DNA of 64,000 bases from RPRC01 sp034933285 (GCA_034933285.1 JAYFNT010000020.1:135308-199307), one strand, 5' to 3'; counted from the first letter of the stretch, positions 43,212 to 52,413 are shown. The notes: generated by a model not told the origin, from the letters alone. Translations and numbers: made by a program.

Positions 43212-44745
43212 TACAATTCTCTTTTCCCGATCCCTCCCCAATAGGCAGGCTGATGATGGCGCTCGTTCCCTGACCCGGTTGGGACTCAAATCGAAGCATA
43301 CCCCCATGCTCCCGGATAATCTTGTGACTTATTGACAGCCCGAGCCCTGTCCCGCCTCTGTCAAGCCTTGTTGTATAGAAAGGATCCAGAATCCGGTCCA
43401 TCGTCTCCCGAGTCATGCCAACTCCCTGGTCACTTACCGTTATCTCAATCACATTCTCGTTCCGATTGTGGGTAACCGTCAGCGAAATGGCGCTGTTTCT
43501 GCTTTGCAGCGCCTGGAGAGCGTTCATCATGATATTGATGATGACCTGCTCCAGCTGATGGAACCTTCCCATGATCGGGGACAGATTTTCCTCGCACGTG
43601 TAATGGAACTGATAGGTGTGTTTTTTGATCTCGTTTTCCAGCATGAAGATAGAAGTCTCGACAACGTTTCTGATTTCAACGGGTGTTTTTACCGAAACGT
43701 CTTCCTGACGATAAAAATCTTTTATAGTCTCGACAATCTTCTGTATGCGGAAAGAACCTTCTTCAAGCCCGCGCAAAAGTGCCGGTAGGCTCTCAAGAGC
43801 TTCCGGCAGTGAAAGTCCGGCAAGAGAGGAATCGGCATGTTCATCGGCGTGCCTGATCAGAATGCGGCTGATGTCGTTCCACGCCTCAGAGAGAAATTGG
43901 GCATTAGTCATGATGAACGAATTGGGATTGTTGATCTCGTGGGCAATGCCGGAGGCAAGTTCTCCTATCGCAGCCATCTTGCTGGCCTGAAGGAGTTCCG
44001 CCTCGTATTTCTTTTGTTCGGTCAAATCCTCAAGCACTGCCATTGTCCCGATGACTGCCCCCGCCGCATCGCGCAAGGGTGAAGTATAGCGTTTCACATG
44101 GATGACCGCGCCGTCATTCTTTTTGCGCAACACTTCCATCCCATAGAGGATTTCATCATGATTCAGGCGTTTCAAGGCCTTTGCCTGCTCCTCGTCACTG
44201 TCCGGCCACAAGGGATATATCTTGTCGATCACCTCTTCCGCTCTGTATCCGAAACATTTTTCAGCAGCCGGGTTCCACAACCTGACATAAAAGTCGCTGT
44301 CGATCATGGTGATGGGCAAAGGGGATGCCTGAATCACGGCATTGAGCATGCTTGAAACCCGCCTTAATTCTCTCTGTCTTTTTTTGATCTCGCTGATATC
44401 GGTGATAACGCCGATGGTTCCTTCCAGCACACCATTGGAGGAGAGCCCGGAGAAATTGACGACAATTTCGAACTCTTTACCTTCAGCATTGCGATATCTT
44501 GTTTCGAACCGGCCGGCATTGAGCGGATTCTCTGCAGACTCATGCCCCGTCCCCTGTGTCAGGTCGTCTCGTGCCGAGCATAATTCGCGCAATTCCGTCC
44601 TGCCTATGATCTCATCCCTGGCAAGACCGATGAACTGTTCAAACCCTCTATTGCAGTTCCGATATCTCCGGTCCGCATCCAGCAGATATATCGGGTTGGG
44701 AATGGCATCGGCAATCCGGAAGAATATGCTTATGCTCTCGTTCAT
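43198..44745 (-). CDS. soluble sensor histidine kinase with two PAS domains
   Basis: A 515-residue kinase. PAS domains occupy about residues 10-118 (AIPNPIYLLDADRRYRNCNRGFE) and 130-245 (QASPLPITMIDSDFYVRLWNPAAEKCFG). The HisKA motif ELASGIAHEINNPNSFI places His at 269. HATPase motifs include NIMMNALQAL, DQGVGM and GGTGLGLSISHKI. It has no membrane segment, so it senses a cytoplasmic cue, perhaps redox or a metabolite. It overlaps and presumably phosphorylates the sigma-54 regulator downstream. Confidence 0.9.
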   Translation of the reverse strand: MNESISIFFRIADAIPNPIYLLDADRRYRNCNRGFEQFIGLARDEIIGRTELRELCSARDDLTQGTGHESAENPLNAGRFETRYRNAEGKEFEIVVNFSGLSSNGVLEGTIGVITDISEIKKRQRELRRVSSMLNAVIQASPLPITMIDSDFYVRLWNPAAEKCFGYRAEEVIDKIYPLWPDSDEEQAKALKRLNHDEILYGMEVLRKKNDGAVIHVKRYTSPLRDAAGAVIGTMAVLEDLTEQKKYEAELLQASKMAAIGELASGIAHEINNPNSFIMTNAQFLSEAWNDISRILIRHADEHADSSLAGLSLPEALESLPALLRGLEEGSFRIQKIVETIKDFYRQEDVSVKTPVEIRNVVETSIFMLENEIKKHTYQFHYTCEENLSPIMGRFHQLEQVIINIMMNALQALQSRNSAISLTVTHNRNENVIEITVSDQGVGMTRETMDRILDPFYTTRLDRGGTGLGLSISHKIIREHGGMLRFESQPGQGTSAIISLPIGEGSGKENCNEPE

Positions 44746-44821
44746 TGTTAATCCGGCCCGGGCGAAGGTTCTTTGTCAGGAATGTCTTTCAAGCCTGCCC
44801 CTGTCTTGTTGTGATTTGCGG

Positions 44822-44873
44822 GGACAAGCATACCGTAAGCGCGGGCTGCTTGTAAAGGAGCGCCTTCGGTTCA
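44822..44873. repeat. dispersed repeat, copy 2 (between the kinase and clpV genes)
   Basis: The sequence GGACAAGCATACCGTAAGCG ... CTTCGGTTCA matches the copy at 39843-39893 at about 90% of positions, in the same orientation. It lies in the 164-base spacer between the kinase start and the ClpV-type gene stop. Confidence 0.65.
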
Positions 44874-44909
44874 AGTTTTTAAAAGTGACAGCCATGAACC
44901 GTCATCCAC

Positions 44910-47537
44910 TCAATCCCTGAAACTAACGGTGAATCCGTCATCCTTCGCCGTACCGAGGCGTACAGACGACGGCATCTCCCCTCCTCCCATACGCTCCAGG
45001 ATCTTTGCCGATAACTGGGGAAGGATCGTCCCGCGCATGATGTGGTCTATGTTGCGGGCGCCGGTTTCCACTTCCGTGCAGCGCTCCGCGATCCGGCTTA
45101 CCACCCTTTTTGAATAGGTGAGCTGCATCCTGTTGCTCTCCTGGAGGCGTGCAGCGAGTTTCGCCAGCCTCAAGGTTACAATTTCCTTCATGACACCCGG
45201 CTCCAGCTGGCAGAACGGAACGATGGTCATGCGTGCCAGGAGAGCAGGCTTGAAATGCCGGGAGAGCACGGGCCTGATGGCTTCGACCAGGGCGTGCGGT
45301 TCGGGCTTTCCCTGGTCGGAACAGACCCGGGAAATGATGTCCGATGCCAGGTTGCTGGTAAGGAACAGCACCGTATTCCTGAAATCGATCTCGCGCCCTT
45401 CCCCATCCGACAGGGTCCCCTTGTCGAACACCTGGTAGAAGAGATTCACCACGTCCAGGTGGGCCTTTTCAACCTCGTCCATGAGAACGACCGAATAGGG
45501 CTGCCGCCGCACAGCCTCGGTGAGCGCGCCCCCCTCGCCGAAGCCCACATAGCCGGGAGGCGAGCCGATCAGCCGGCTGACAGAGTGCGCCTCCTGGAAT
45601 TCGCTCATGTTGACAGTGGTGACAAATCGTTCACCGCCGTACAGCAGATCAGCCACTGCCAGCGCAGTCTCGGTCTTGCCCACTCCGGATGGACCGACGA
45701 GCAGAAATATCCCCTGGGGCCTGGCGGGTTCGTTCAGCCCCGCCTTTGCTGCCCTGAGCGTCTCGCAAATGATATGAAGCGCATCGTCCTGCCCCTTGAT
45801 CCGCCTGCGCAAATCGTCCTTAAGGCTCATGACGTCGCGGGCCTGGTCCCGCAGAACCTTGCCCAGTGGAATGCCGGTCCAGTCAGAAACAACCTTTGCG
45901 ACAACGTCGGGATCCACTTCCAGGCGGACCAGCGGCGAACCGTCCTGCAGCAGGCTCAATTCATCCGCCACCTCACTGAGCTTTGCGTTTTTTTCCGCCC
46001 GGGAACCAGCCGCCGCTTCCTCGCCAGCCATTTCTCCCAACTCACTCCGGAGTTTCACCAGGCTGTGAACCAGCTCTCTTTCCTTTTCCCAGCGCGCGGA
46101 TATTTCCTCAAGTTCATCGCGGAAAGCGCAGATCCGTTCATCCAGCTCCCTCCGCCTGTTTTCGTCGACCACTGACCCGTGCAGCCGATCCCTTTCAAGT
46201 GCGCCCTTTTCACGCTCCAGCGCTTTGATTGCCCGTTCCCTGTCCTCCACCCGGTCCGGCTTGGCAGTGAGCAGGATCTTCACCCGCGCCGCGCTGGTGT
46301 CCAGCAGATCGACCGCCTTGTCAGGAAGCTGCCGTCCCGATATGTAGCGGCCTGCCAGTTCGGCGGCAGCCGTGATCGCGTCATCCCGGACCGTCACCCC
46401 GTGGGCCTGTTCGTATTTGTCCTTGAGACCGCGCAGTATGAGCGCTGCTGTTTCCACTGAAGGCTCGTCCAGCTTCACCGGCTGGAACCGGCGCGCCAGG
46501 GCGGCATCTTTTTCGAAGTATTTCTTGTACTCAGACCAGGTCGTTGCAGCTATGGTGCGCAATTCACCACGTGCCAACGCGGGCTTGAGAAGGTTCGCCG
46601 CGTCTCCGCCCCCAGCCTGCCCTCCTGCCCCGATAAGCACATGCGCCTCGTCGATGAACAGCACGATCGGTTTCGGAGAAGCCTTGACTTCCGCGATCAC
46701 CGACTTCAGCCGGTTCTCGAATTCCCCTCTCACTCCGGCCCCTGCTTGAAGGAGCCCCAGATCAAGACCCAGAATGGATACATCATGGAGGAATTCGGGC
46801 ACGTCCTGCTCTGCAATCCGCAATGCGAGCCCCTCCACGACAGCGGTTTTGCCCACTCCGGCCTCGCCGACCACGATCGGGTTGTTTTTCCTCCTTCTGG
46901 CAAGGATTTCAATCATCCTGGCGATTTCACGATCCCTGCCGAACACCGGATCGATCTCACCGTGTTTCGCCCTGTCGGTGAAGTCGGTGCAGAAGCGGGC
47001 CAGCACCGTGGTTCCGGACAGGGTTGCTTCTTCCGGCACGGGCTTCTTATCTTCAAATGAGCCTTCAATCGAGCCCTCAACGATATCGGTAAACTTGTTC
47101 AACAGTTCGTCGCCCGTGATCGGGCGGAGCAAATCGAAGTAATCCCCTTGAGCGAGCTGGAGCGGCCTGGCAAGCAGGGCAGCCAGCAACGATCCGGAAC
47201 GGATATGCCCCTGCGAGAGGTCTATTGACGAGACAAGCCAGGCATCCTGGCACCACTGGATGACCAGTGGGGAAAAAACCGGTTTCCCGCTGTTGCCGGT
47301 TTTCAATTGCTCGACAGACCGCTCCAACGACCGCTGAACCGTTGCCGGGTCGATATGGAACCGGCGCAGAATCTGCGCCACATCACACCGTGGCTCCGTA
47401 ATCAGCCCGGCGAGAAGATGTTCCACAGTTACCTCGTAATGGGTACGCGAGACGCACAGACCTGCAGCACCCTCAAGAGCCCGGGTGCAGACGGGATTGA
47501 GGCGGTTCAGCAGGTTTCTCATGTTGATGGTCTGCAT
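44910..47537 (-). CDS. clpV: ClpV/TssH-type AAA+ ATPase, orphan
   Basis: An 875-residue Clp/Hsp100 protein. The N-terminal domain (LNPVCTRALEGAAGLCVSRTHYEVTVEHLLAGL) is of ClpV type. Two AAA+ modules follow: Walker A GEAGVGKTAVVEG (near 220) with FIDEAHVLIGAGG, and GPSGVGKTETALA (near 605) with VLMDEVEKAH; a middle coiled coil lies between. ClpV disassembles contracted type VI secretion sheaths. No tss genes are seen nearby, so it may serve a T6SS elsewhere or have a different client. It is not ClpB by its N-domain. Confidence 0.85.
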   Translation of the reverse strand: MQTINMRNLLNRLNPVCTRALEGAAGLCVSRTHYEVTVEHLLAGLITEPRCDVAQILRRFHIDPATVQRSLERSVEQLKTGNSGKPVFSPLVIQWCQDAWLVSSIDLSQGHIRSGSLLAALLARPLQLAQGDYFDLLRPITGDELLNKFTDIVEGSIEGSFEDKKPVPEEATLSGTTVLARFCTDFTDRAKHGEIDPVFGRDREIARMIEILARRRKNNPIVVGEAGVGKTAVVEGLALRIAEQDVPEFLHDVSILGLDLGLLQAGAGVRGEFENRLKSVIAEVKASPKPIVLFIDEAHVLIGAGGQAGGGDAANLLKPALARGELRTIAATTWSEYKKYFEKDAALARRFQPVKLDEPSVETAALILRGLKDKYEQAHGVTVRDDAITAAAELAGRYISGRQLPDKAVDLLDTSAARVKILLTAKPDRVEDRERAIKALEREKGALERDRLHGSVVDENRRRELDERICAFRDELEEISARWEKERELVHSLVKLRSELGEMAGEEAAAGSRAEKNAKLSEVADELSLLQDGSPLVRLEVDPDVVAKVVSDWTGIPLGKVLRDQARDVMSLKDDLRRRIKGQDDALHIICETLRAAKAGLNEPARPQGIFLLVGPSGVGKTETALAVADLLYGGERFVTTVNMSEFQEAHSVSRLIGSPPGYVGFGEGGALTEAVRRQPYSVVLMDEVEKAHLDVVNLFYQVFDKGTLSDGEGREIDFRNTVLFLTSNLASDIISRVCSDQGKPEPHALVEAIRPVLSRHFKPALLARMTIVPFCQLEPGVMKEIVTLRLAKLAARLQESNRMQLTYSKRVVSRIAERCTEVETGARNIDHIMRGTILPQLSAKILERMGGGEMPSSVRLGTAKDDGFTVSFRD

Positions 47538-47821
47538 GGGAGTCCTTTCGAACTTTTCGTATCACCATTAGGCTGATCCAATGGAAATAAACTCATATTA
47601 TTTGAGTTTTCCAATGTCAACACATACTTGCTCAAGTTCACCAACATGACAGGTGAACCGCACAAGGCAGGCAAAAGAGTGAGATGCATGAATGGTTCGA
47701 TGTATACCTCTCAATTCCGCCGCATAAAGGAGATTTAGTCTGCAAACGTCTTCCCATTTCGAGAATTTGCTGCTATATTGAAGCGTTAACAAAATCGTAT
47801 CGAAGGGATAAATGCTAAGAG

Positions 47822-49207
47822 ATGAAATACATCAGCACAAGGGGCGGAATCGAGCCGGTATCGTTCAAGGAAGCGGTCATGATGGGTCTGGCCACGGATG
47901 GCGGGCTTCTGTTGCCACAAAAGATTCCCGCTGTAGACCGGCAAACCCTGGAAGAATGGCGTGATCTGCCCTACCGGGACCTGGCATTCCGCGTCATTTC
48001 ACTCTTCAGCGATGATATACCCCCCAACGACCTGAAACGCCTGATCGACCGTGCGTACGACTCATTCCAGCATCCGGAAGTCACGCCAACAGTCGGTGTG
48101 GGCAGAGTGCACATTCTCGAACTGTTCCACGGGCCGACCCTGGCATTCAAGGATGTTGCCCTGCAGCTGCTGGGCAACCTGTTTGAATACCTGCTCGGTG
48201 AAAGCGGCCGGAAAATGAACATCGTCGGCGCCACCTCCGGTGACACCGGAAGCGCTGCCATCTGCGGAGTCCGGGGAAGGAAAAATATCGCCATTTTCAT
48301 ACTCCACCCCCATGGCAAGACATCCCCGGTTCAAGCCTTGCAGATGACCACAGTTCTTGACGAAAACGTTCACAACATGGCAGTTAACGGGACCTTTGAC
48401 GACTGCCAGAACATGGTGAAGGCCATGTTCAATGACCTCCCGTTCAAGGAAAAATATTCCCTCGGTGCAGTCAACTCCATCAACTGGGCCAGAGTCCTCG
48501 CCCAAGTGGTCTACTATTTCCATGCTTACTTTCATGTGGCCGACAAAATAGGCACCGATGTGATATTTTCCGTGCCCACCGGCAATTTCGGCGACATATT
48601 TGCCGGTTACGTGGCCAAACGAATGGGGCTTCCGATCAAACGCCTCATTCTGGCCACCAACGAAAACAACATCCTTACCAGGTTTGTCAATGAAGGCGAC
48701 TATTCCCTGGGCGAGGTCGTACCTACCCTCTCGCCATCCATGGATATCCAGGTCGCATCCAATTTCGAACGCTATCTCTATTACCTGTTCGGCGAAAATC
48801 CCTCCAGGGTCCGGGATACTTTCAAAAGTTTCGCCCAGACCGGCAAGATGGAATTTTCCAACGATGAAAAGAAAACGGTTTCCGGAGATTTCCTTTCACA
48901 ATCGGTGAATCGCGAGGAAACACTGGAAACCATCTCGACCTTCCACAGCAGAAACGGCTACCTGCTCGATCCCCATTCGGCGGTAGGCGTCAAGGCAGCC
49001 CTCGACCATCTCGACCATGGCGCCCCCGTGATCTGCCTCGCAACCGCCCACCCGGCCAAGTTCGACGAAGCCGTCATAATCGCAACCGGACGTGAACCGG
49101 AAAGACCTGCTTCCCTTAAGGGAATCGAGAAGCTGCCCACACGCTGCAAAGTCTTTGATGCCGATCTGGCCGAAGTAAGGAAGTTCATAGAACAGAACGC
49201 CATTTGA
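47822..49207 (+). CDS. thrC: threonine synthase
   Basis: ThrC makes threonine from O-phosphohomoserine with PLP. The cofactor lysine is Lys110 in GPTLAFKDVALQLLG. The phosphate loop (GATSGDTGSAAICGV), NSINWARVLAQVVYYFHAY and PTGNFGDIFAGYVAKRMG match the long-type (E. coli/yeast-like) family. The 461-residue length fits. It precedes a nucleotidase gene. The 47538-47821 spacer separates it from divergent clpV and shows no clear promoter to me. Confidence 0.95.
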   Translation: MKYISTRGGIEPVSFKEAVMMGLATDGGLLLPQKIPAVDRQTLEEWRDLPYRDLAFRVISLFSDDIPPNDLKRLIDRAYDSFQHPEVTPTVGVGRVHILELFHGPTLAFKDVALQLLGNLFEYLLGESGRKMNIVGATSGDTGSAAICGVRGRKNIAIFILHPHGKTSPVQALQMTTVLDENVHNMAVNGTFDDCQNMVKAMFNDLPFKEKYSLGAVNSINWARVLAQVVYYFHAYFHVADKIGTDVIFSVPTGNFGDIFAGYVAKRMGLPIKRLILATNENNILTRFVNEGDYSLGEVVPTLSPSMDIQVASNFERYLYYLFGENPSRVRDTFKSFAQTGKMEFSNDEKKTVSGDFLSQSVNREETLETISTFHSRNGYLLDPHSAVGVKAALDHLDHGAPVICLATAHPAKFDEAVIIATGREPERPASLKGIEKLPTRCKVFDADLAEVRKFIEQNAI

Positions 49208-49239
49208 GGCCGAGGCGTTTTCCGCCTGATGGGTATCAC

Positions 49240-49956
49240 ATGAAACTGGACTGGCATGCTATCGATACGGTTCTCCTGGACATGGACGGAACGCTCCTGG
49301 ACCGCCATTTCGACGACCATTTCTGGCTGGAGCATGTTCCGCTTATTTACGCCCGCAAACACGCCATTCCCCTGGGAATCGCCAAGGAACAGCTTTATGC
49401 GCTGTTCCGTTCACAGGAAAACACCCTGAACTGGACAGACCTTGATTACTGGTCTTCCCGCCTGGGGCTCGACATCCCGCTGCTGAAAAGGGAAGTGGAC
49501 CATTTGATCGCCGTCCATCCCCATGTGACCGACTTTCTGCTCTTTCTGAAGAGAAACGGAAAGTCAATCCAGCTGGTTACCAATGCGCATGGGAAAACCC
49601 TTGAACTGAAGATGCGCAAGACAAGGCTCGGCCCCTATTTCGACGGTATCATCTCGGCCCACGACCTGGGCCTGCCGAAAGAAGATGAAGCCTTCTGGGG
49701 AAGGTTGAGGAACAGGATCAACTTTGACCCGGAACGGACCATGCTGGGTGAGGACAGCGAAACAAACCTGTTAACTGCGCAAGCCTACGGCATTCGCCAT
49801 CTTTTTTATGTCAGCCGTTCGAGTTCTTCCATTCCGCCCGCCCCTTCGAGCCGTTTCATATCAATTCATTATTTCAACCAGCTGATCCCGCCTGCCGGCA
49901 CGATGGAAATCGACATGAGACTCGTCTGCTCCGTTCCCGGTGAAGCTGTTTCATGA
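49240..49956 (+). CDS. HAD-family GMP/IMP nucleotidase (YrfG-like)
   Basis: A 238-residue HAD phosphatase. The nucleophile motif is VLLDMDGTLLDRHFDDHFW, matching YrfG/NudX-type nucleotidases. Motif II (QLVTNAHGKT) and motif IV (MLGEDSETNLLTAQAYG) are present. It dephosphorylates nucleoside monophosphates, probably GMP or IMP. The start is the ATG at 49240, 32 bases after the thrC stop; an upstream frame exists but is not conserved. The C-terminus ends in a variable tail. Confidence 0.85.
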   Translation: MKLDWHAIDTVLLDMDGTLLDRHFDDHFWLEHVPLIYARKHAIPLGIAKEQLYALFRSQENTLNWTDLDYWSSRLGLDIPLLKREVDHLIAVHPHVTDFLLFLKRNGKSIQLVTNAHGKTLELKMRKTRLGPYFDGIISAHDLGLPKEDEAFWGRLRNRINFDPERTMLGEDSETNLLTAQAYGIRHLFYVSRSSSSIPPAPSSRFISIHYFNQLIPPAGTMEIDMRLVCSVPGEAVS

Positions 49957-49992
49957 TTTCGTTCCTGACCATGACAGTTTCGATATTTTTAT

Positions 49993-50019
49993 TTGCCGGA
50001 TAACCAAAGGTGCTATAAT
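49993..50019 (+). promoter_or_regulatory. possible sigma-70 promoter for the SYLF gene
   Basis: A TATAAT at 50014-50019 has an extended TGC just before it and TTGCCG at 49993, 15 bases away. The short spacer is compensated by the extended -10. It lies about 60 bases before the SYLF gene start. Confidence 0.4.
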
Positions 50020-50077
50020 AAATTCTAGAAACGATATATATGCGTTTCCGAATGGTTGTGATTGAAAGGAGAACACC

Positions 50078-50803
50078 ATGACAGCGAAGTTCGTAAAAGC
50101 TTTGCACGGAGGCACAAGAGTCCTGGGCCTGATCTTTGCGTTCATCCTGCTCGGAGGAGCGATCTCATCCTCGTTCGCGGACGACAGGATAGAAGCCCAA
50201 TCCATAGTTGACAAGGCAAAAGGGACACTTAACGACCTGATGAGTGACAGCAATTTTTCCTGGCTGCACACTTACATAAAAGACGCCGACGCAGTGCTCA
50301 TATTCCCGCAGGTTTTGAAAGGAGGCTTTTTTATCGGCGGAACCGGAGGGTCTGGAGTGTTGATGATAAGGAACAAGGCCAACAAGACCTGGAGCGAGCC
50401 TGCGTTTTATACGCTCGGATCGGTGACTTTCGGACTGCAGATCGGCGGCGAGGCAGCTGAAGTGGTCATGCTGGCCATGAACAGGAAGGCCGTTGACACG
50501 CTGCTGACATCTTCAGTCAAACTGGGTGCGGATGGATCAATCGCAGTCGGTCCGATAGGCGGTGGGGCCAAAGGGGCGGTAACGCTGCCTGCAGTGACAG
50601 CGGACTTTGTCTCCTTCTCCAAAGCCAAGGGGCTCTACGCCGGCCTCAACCTGGAAGGCGCGGTTCTGGCGGTGCGTGACTCGCTCAACGAGTCCTATTA
50701 CGGCAAGGCAGTTGGGCCAAGGGACATCCTCATCAGGCATTCCGTCAGGAACCAAAACGCCGAGGCTCTTCGCGCGGCACTTGAAAAGTTTTCCACTAAG
50801 TAG
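50078..50803 (+). CDS. secreted SYLF/YSC84-domain lipid-binding protein
   Basis: A 241-residue protein with a signal peptide (VLGLIFAFILLGGAISSSFA). The SYLF domain follows (DADAVLIFPQVLKGGFFIGGTGGSGVL, FYTLGSVTFGLQIGGEAAEVVML, AVTADFVSFSKAKGLYAGLNLEGAVL). In eukaryotes such domains bind phosphoinositides; bacterial members are probably envelope lipid-binding proteins. GAAAGGAG precedes the ATG. It is a single-gene unit with its own putative promoter and terminator. Confidence 0.9.
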   Translation: MTAKFVKALHGGTRVLGLIFAFILLGGAISSSFADDRIEAQSIVDKAKGTLNDLMSDSNFSWLHTYIKDADAVLIFPQVLKGGFFIGGTGGSGVLMIRNKANKTWSEPAFYTLGSVTFGLQIGGEAAEVVMLAMNRKAVDTLLTSSVKLGADGSIAVGPIGGGAKGAVTLPAVTADFVSFSKAKGLYAGLNLEGAVLAVRDSLNESYYGKAVGPRDILIRHSVRNQNAEALRAALEKFSTK

Positions 50804-50832
50804 GCAGCAAACGGATAACACCTGGCATTCAT

Positions 50833-50867
50833 GGAGAAACCTCGCCATTTCAATGGCGGGGCTTCTC
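50833..50867. terminator. stem-loop between SYLF and tautomerase genes
   Basis: GGAGAA ... TTCTCC brackets the arms CTCGCCATT/AATGGCGGG, giving a symmetrical hairpin in a convergent intergenic spacer. It could act in both directions, though a U-run is missing. Confidence 0.45.
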
Positions 50868-50939
50868 CTGCCGGTCAACACTTTCCCTTTATTCCATCTT
50901 CATATTTACTTCGCAACTCTATTTATATATGGTTTCGCT

Positions 50940-51128
50940 CTATTTCATGATATCCGACAGCAGCTTGCCGCCAATCCCGATATTGTCCCGCGGCATTTCG
51001 TTAATCAGAACGATGAATTTCTCCTCGGGGATCTGTGTGACTTCGCTTGCCTTGGCTGACAACTCTTTCACCAACTCCGCCTTTTTCTCTTTGCTCATAG
51101 TGCTGATATCAATGGTGATTACCGGCAT
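50940..51128 (-). CDS. 4-oxalocrotonate tautomerase family protein
   Basis: A 62-residue tautomerase-superfamily protein. The catalytic Pro1 follows the initiator Met in MPVITIDISTMSKEKKAELV. AAAGGAG is seven bases from this ATG (51128), so an upstream ATG two codons earlier is rejected because it would bury the proline. The exact substrate cannot be told from sequence. It lies between a SYLF gene and a cupin gene. Confidence 0.8.
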   Translation of the reverse strand: MPVITIDISTMSKEKKAELVKELSAKASEVTQIPEEKFIVLINEMPRDNIGIGGKLLSDIMK

Positions 51129-51168
51129 TTTCATTCTCCTTTATTGTTCGGATTTATAGTTTTTCCTT

Positions 51169-51546
51169 TTACTCCACCATCTGGTAACCCGCTGATTTCA
51201 GGGATGGTCTCGTGTACACAAAGATCATTTCGACCGGCTCGTCAAAGGGGTTGTAAAACCAGTGCACGGCGCCTCGCGGCACGAACATCGTGTCGCCTTT
51301 CGCCATCTCGACTTCTGTGTCGTCAAGTCCGCTGACCCCTCTTCCCGACAGGATATGAATGACTTCCTCCGCATCCTTGTGGATGTGTCTCTTGTGTGCT
51401 GAAGTTTTTGCTTCGAACCTGCAATAGGCAAATGTGATATCCTCCGCACCCACGGTATCGTTGTCGACAAGCACAACCCTCTTCGCATTATCCAGGTCCT
51501 TGATCGGCTCGTTTCTTCCATCTTCAAGTCCAAACAGGTATTTCAT
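51169..51546 (-). CDS. small cupin-domain protein
   Basis: A 125-residue single-domain cupin. Metal-ligand motifs are visible: HKRHIHKDAEEVIHILSGRG (H-x-H ... E) and PRGAVHWFYNP (second His). The fold suggests a metal-dependent isomerase, dioxygenase or sensor; the substrate is unknown. CGGAGG lies five bases before the ATG at 51546. The reading frame continues upstream into an IS256 remnant, so the longer version is rejected. Confidence 0.8.
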   Translation of the reverse strand: MKYLFGLEDGRNEPIKDLDNAKRVVLVDNDTVGAEDITFAYCRFEAKTSAHKRHIHKDAEEVIHILSGRGVSGLDDTEVEMAKGDTMFVPRGAVHWFYNPFDEPVEMIFVYTRPSLKSAGYQMVE

Positions 51547-51593
51547 GCAATCCTCCGTTTTCATCCGTTCTCGGTATGACAATAAACAGCGCC

Positions 51594-51820
51594 GCATCAT
51601 GTAGATGCCGCTGCGTGAGTTACCGCTGTTGTTGCCGGTTGGAGCGTTTTTCCCGTATCCCGGATGCCCAGTATCCCGGCCTGTATAGCCCACTCCAGAA
51701 GCTTCTTGGTAAGCTGTTTCAGAAGCCCGTTCCCTCCAATCAGGTCTTCGGTCTTCTTTTAGTCTTTTGTTAACGCATCAGGCAGTTCGTCGAGCCATCG
51801 CTCTCTACTGTAGTGTGAGT
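51594..51820 (-). pseudogene. IS256-family transposase N-terminal remnant
   Basis: Translation of the minus strand gives RERWLDELPDALTKD, then a stop, then KKTEDLIGGNGLLKQLTKKL, which is the N-terminal pattern of IS256 (mutator-type) transposases. A frame change later gives GYGKNAPTGNNSGNSRSG, the conserved GNNSGNSR segment. The DDE core and the rest of the element are absent. It is a dead fragment of about 75 codons just upstream of the cupin gene. Confidence 0.65.
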
Positions 51821-51874
51821 TTGTAACCGATTTTGGCCATTTACACAAACGATTTTTCAGGCGCCGCTCAGCGG

Positions 51875-52201
51875 TCATCGTCTTTGTAATCTCATCTGTA
51901 TTTTCGTATATCGAATGATAAATATTGCTACTACATTGAATGTATCTCTTGTCACCTCAGCAAACACAACTTCTCTTGTCCGCTCTACATGACCTGCCGC
52001 CGCTGTTGACATGCCAAGGTGAAAATGGTGGAATCCCATCACGTTCAACAGAAAGTGAATAAGATTCTCGCCATTTCTTACTTTCACTAACAACGCATCA
52101 ATTGCAGGTCGCACTGTTCGCCAGCGACTATCGGCTGTAGTCGTCGGTTCTATCTGCACTTTCCTTGGTCGAGGGGGAACATGCCGACTTATCCAGTTCA
52201 T
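51875..52201 (-). CDS. hypothetical protein with HHFHLG segment, possibly truncated
   Basis: A 108-residue frame that I do not recognise. It has an Arg/Lys-rich N-terminus, a conserved-looking HHFHLG segment at about residue 58, followed by EVVFAEVTRDTFNVVAIF. Similar H-H-x-H-L-G patterns occur in uncharacterised bacterial proteins. It abuts the IS256 remnant at its 3' side and an IS30-like end at its 5' side. It may be a broken gene; no function is claimed. Confidence 0.4.
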   Translation of the reverse strand: MNWISRHVPPRPRKVQIEPTTTADSRWRTVRPAIDALLVKVRNGENLIHFLLNVMGFHHFHLGMSTAAAGHVERTREVVFAEVTRDTFNVVAIFIIRYTKIQMRLQRR

Positions 52202-52215
52202 GTAGTCGATTAGGT

Positions 52216-52230
52216 GGTGAATTCAAATTG
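52216..52230. repeat. IS30-terminus-like 15-mer (left)
   Basis: GGTGAATTCAAATTG here is the exact inverse complement of 56330-56344, which lies just after the IS30 transposase remnant. It may be the left end of a decayed or enlarged IS30-type element. Confidence 0.4.
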
Positions 52231-52238
52231 AGGAATAA

Positions 52239-52349
52239 AGGGGTCAACCCTTGACATGCGACATCCTCAACTGTCATATTATTTCTCAATTAGTCGTGAT
52301 ATCAGGATGTTTAACCAATACCCCATGTGCATGTCAAGGGTTGGCCCCT
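52239..52349. repeat. long palindromic repeat, GGGGTCAACCCTTGACATGC type
   Basis: Arms of 20 bases (GGGGTCAACCCTTGACATGC and its near-inverse) bracket about 70 bases. A related half-arm occurs at 53268-53290 (GCATGTCAAGGGCTGACCC), flanking the lactonase gene. It belongs to the group of palindromic repeats scattered from 52 to 62 kb. Confidence 0.6.
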
Positions 52350-52413
52350 ATAAGTTACCTGCGTCCCCTCATTCCCTTTTCTTTCCCTGGCCCGGCGTTA
52401 CCCACGGTCAATC

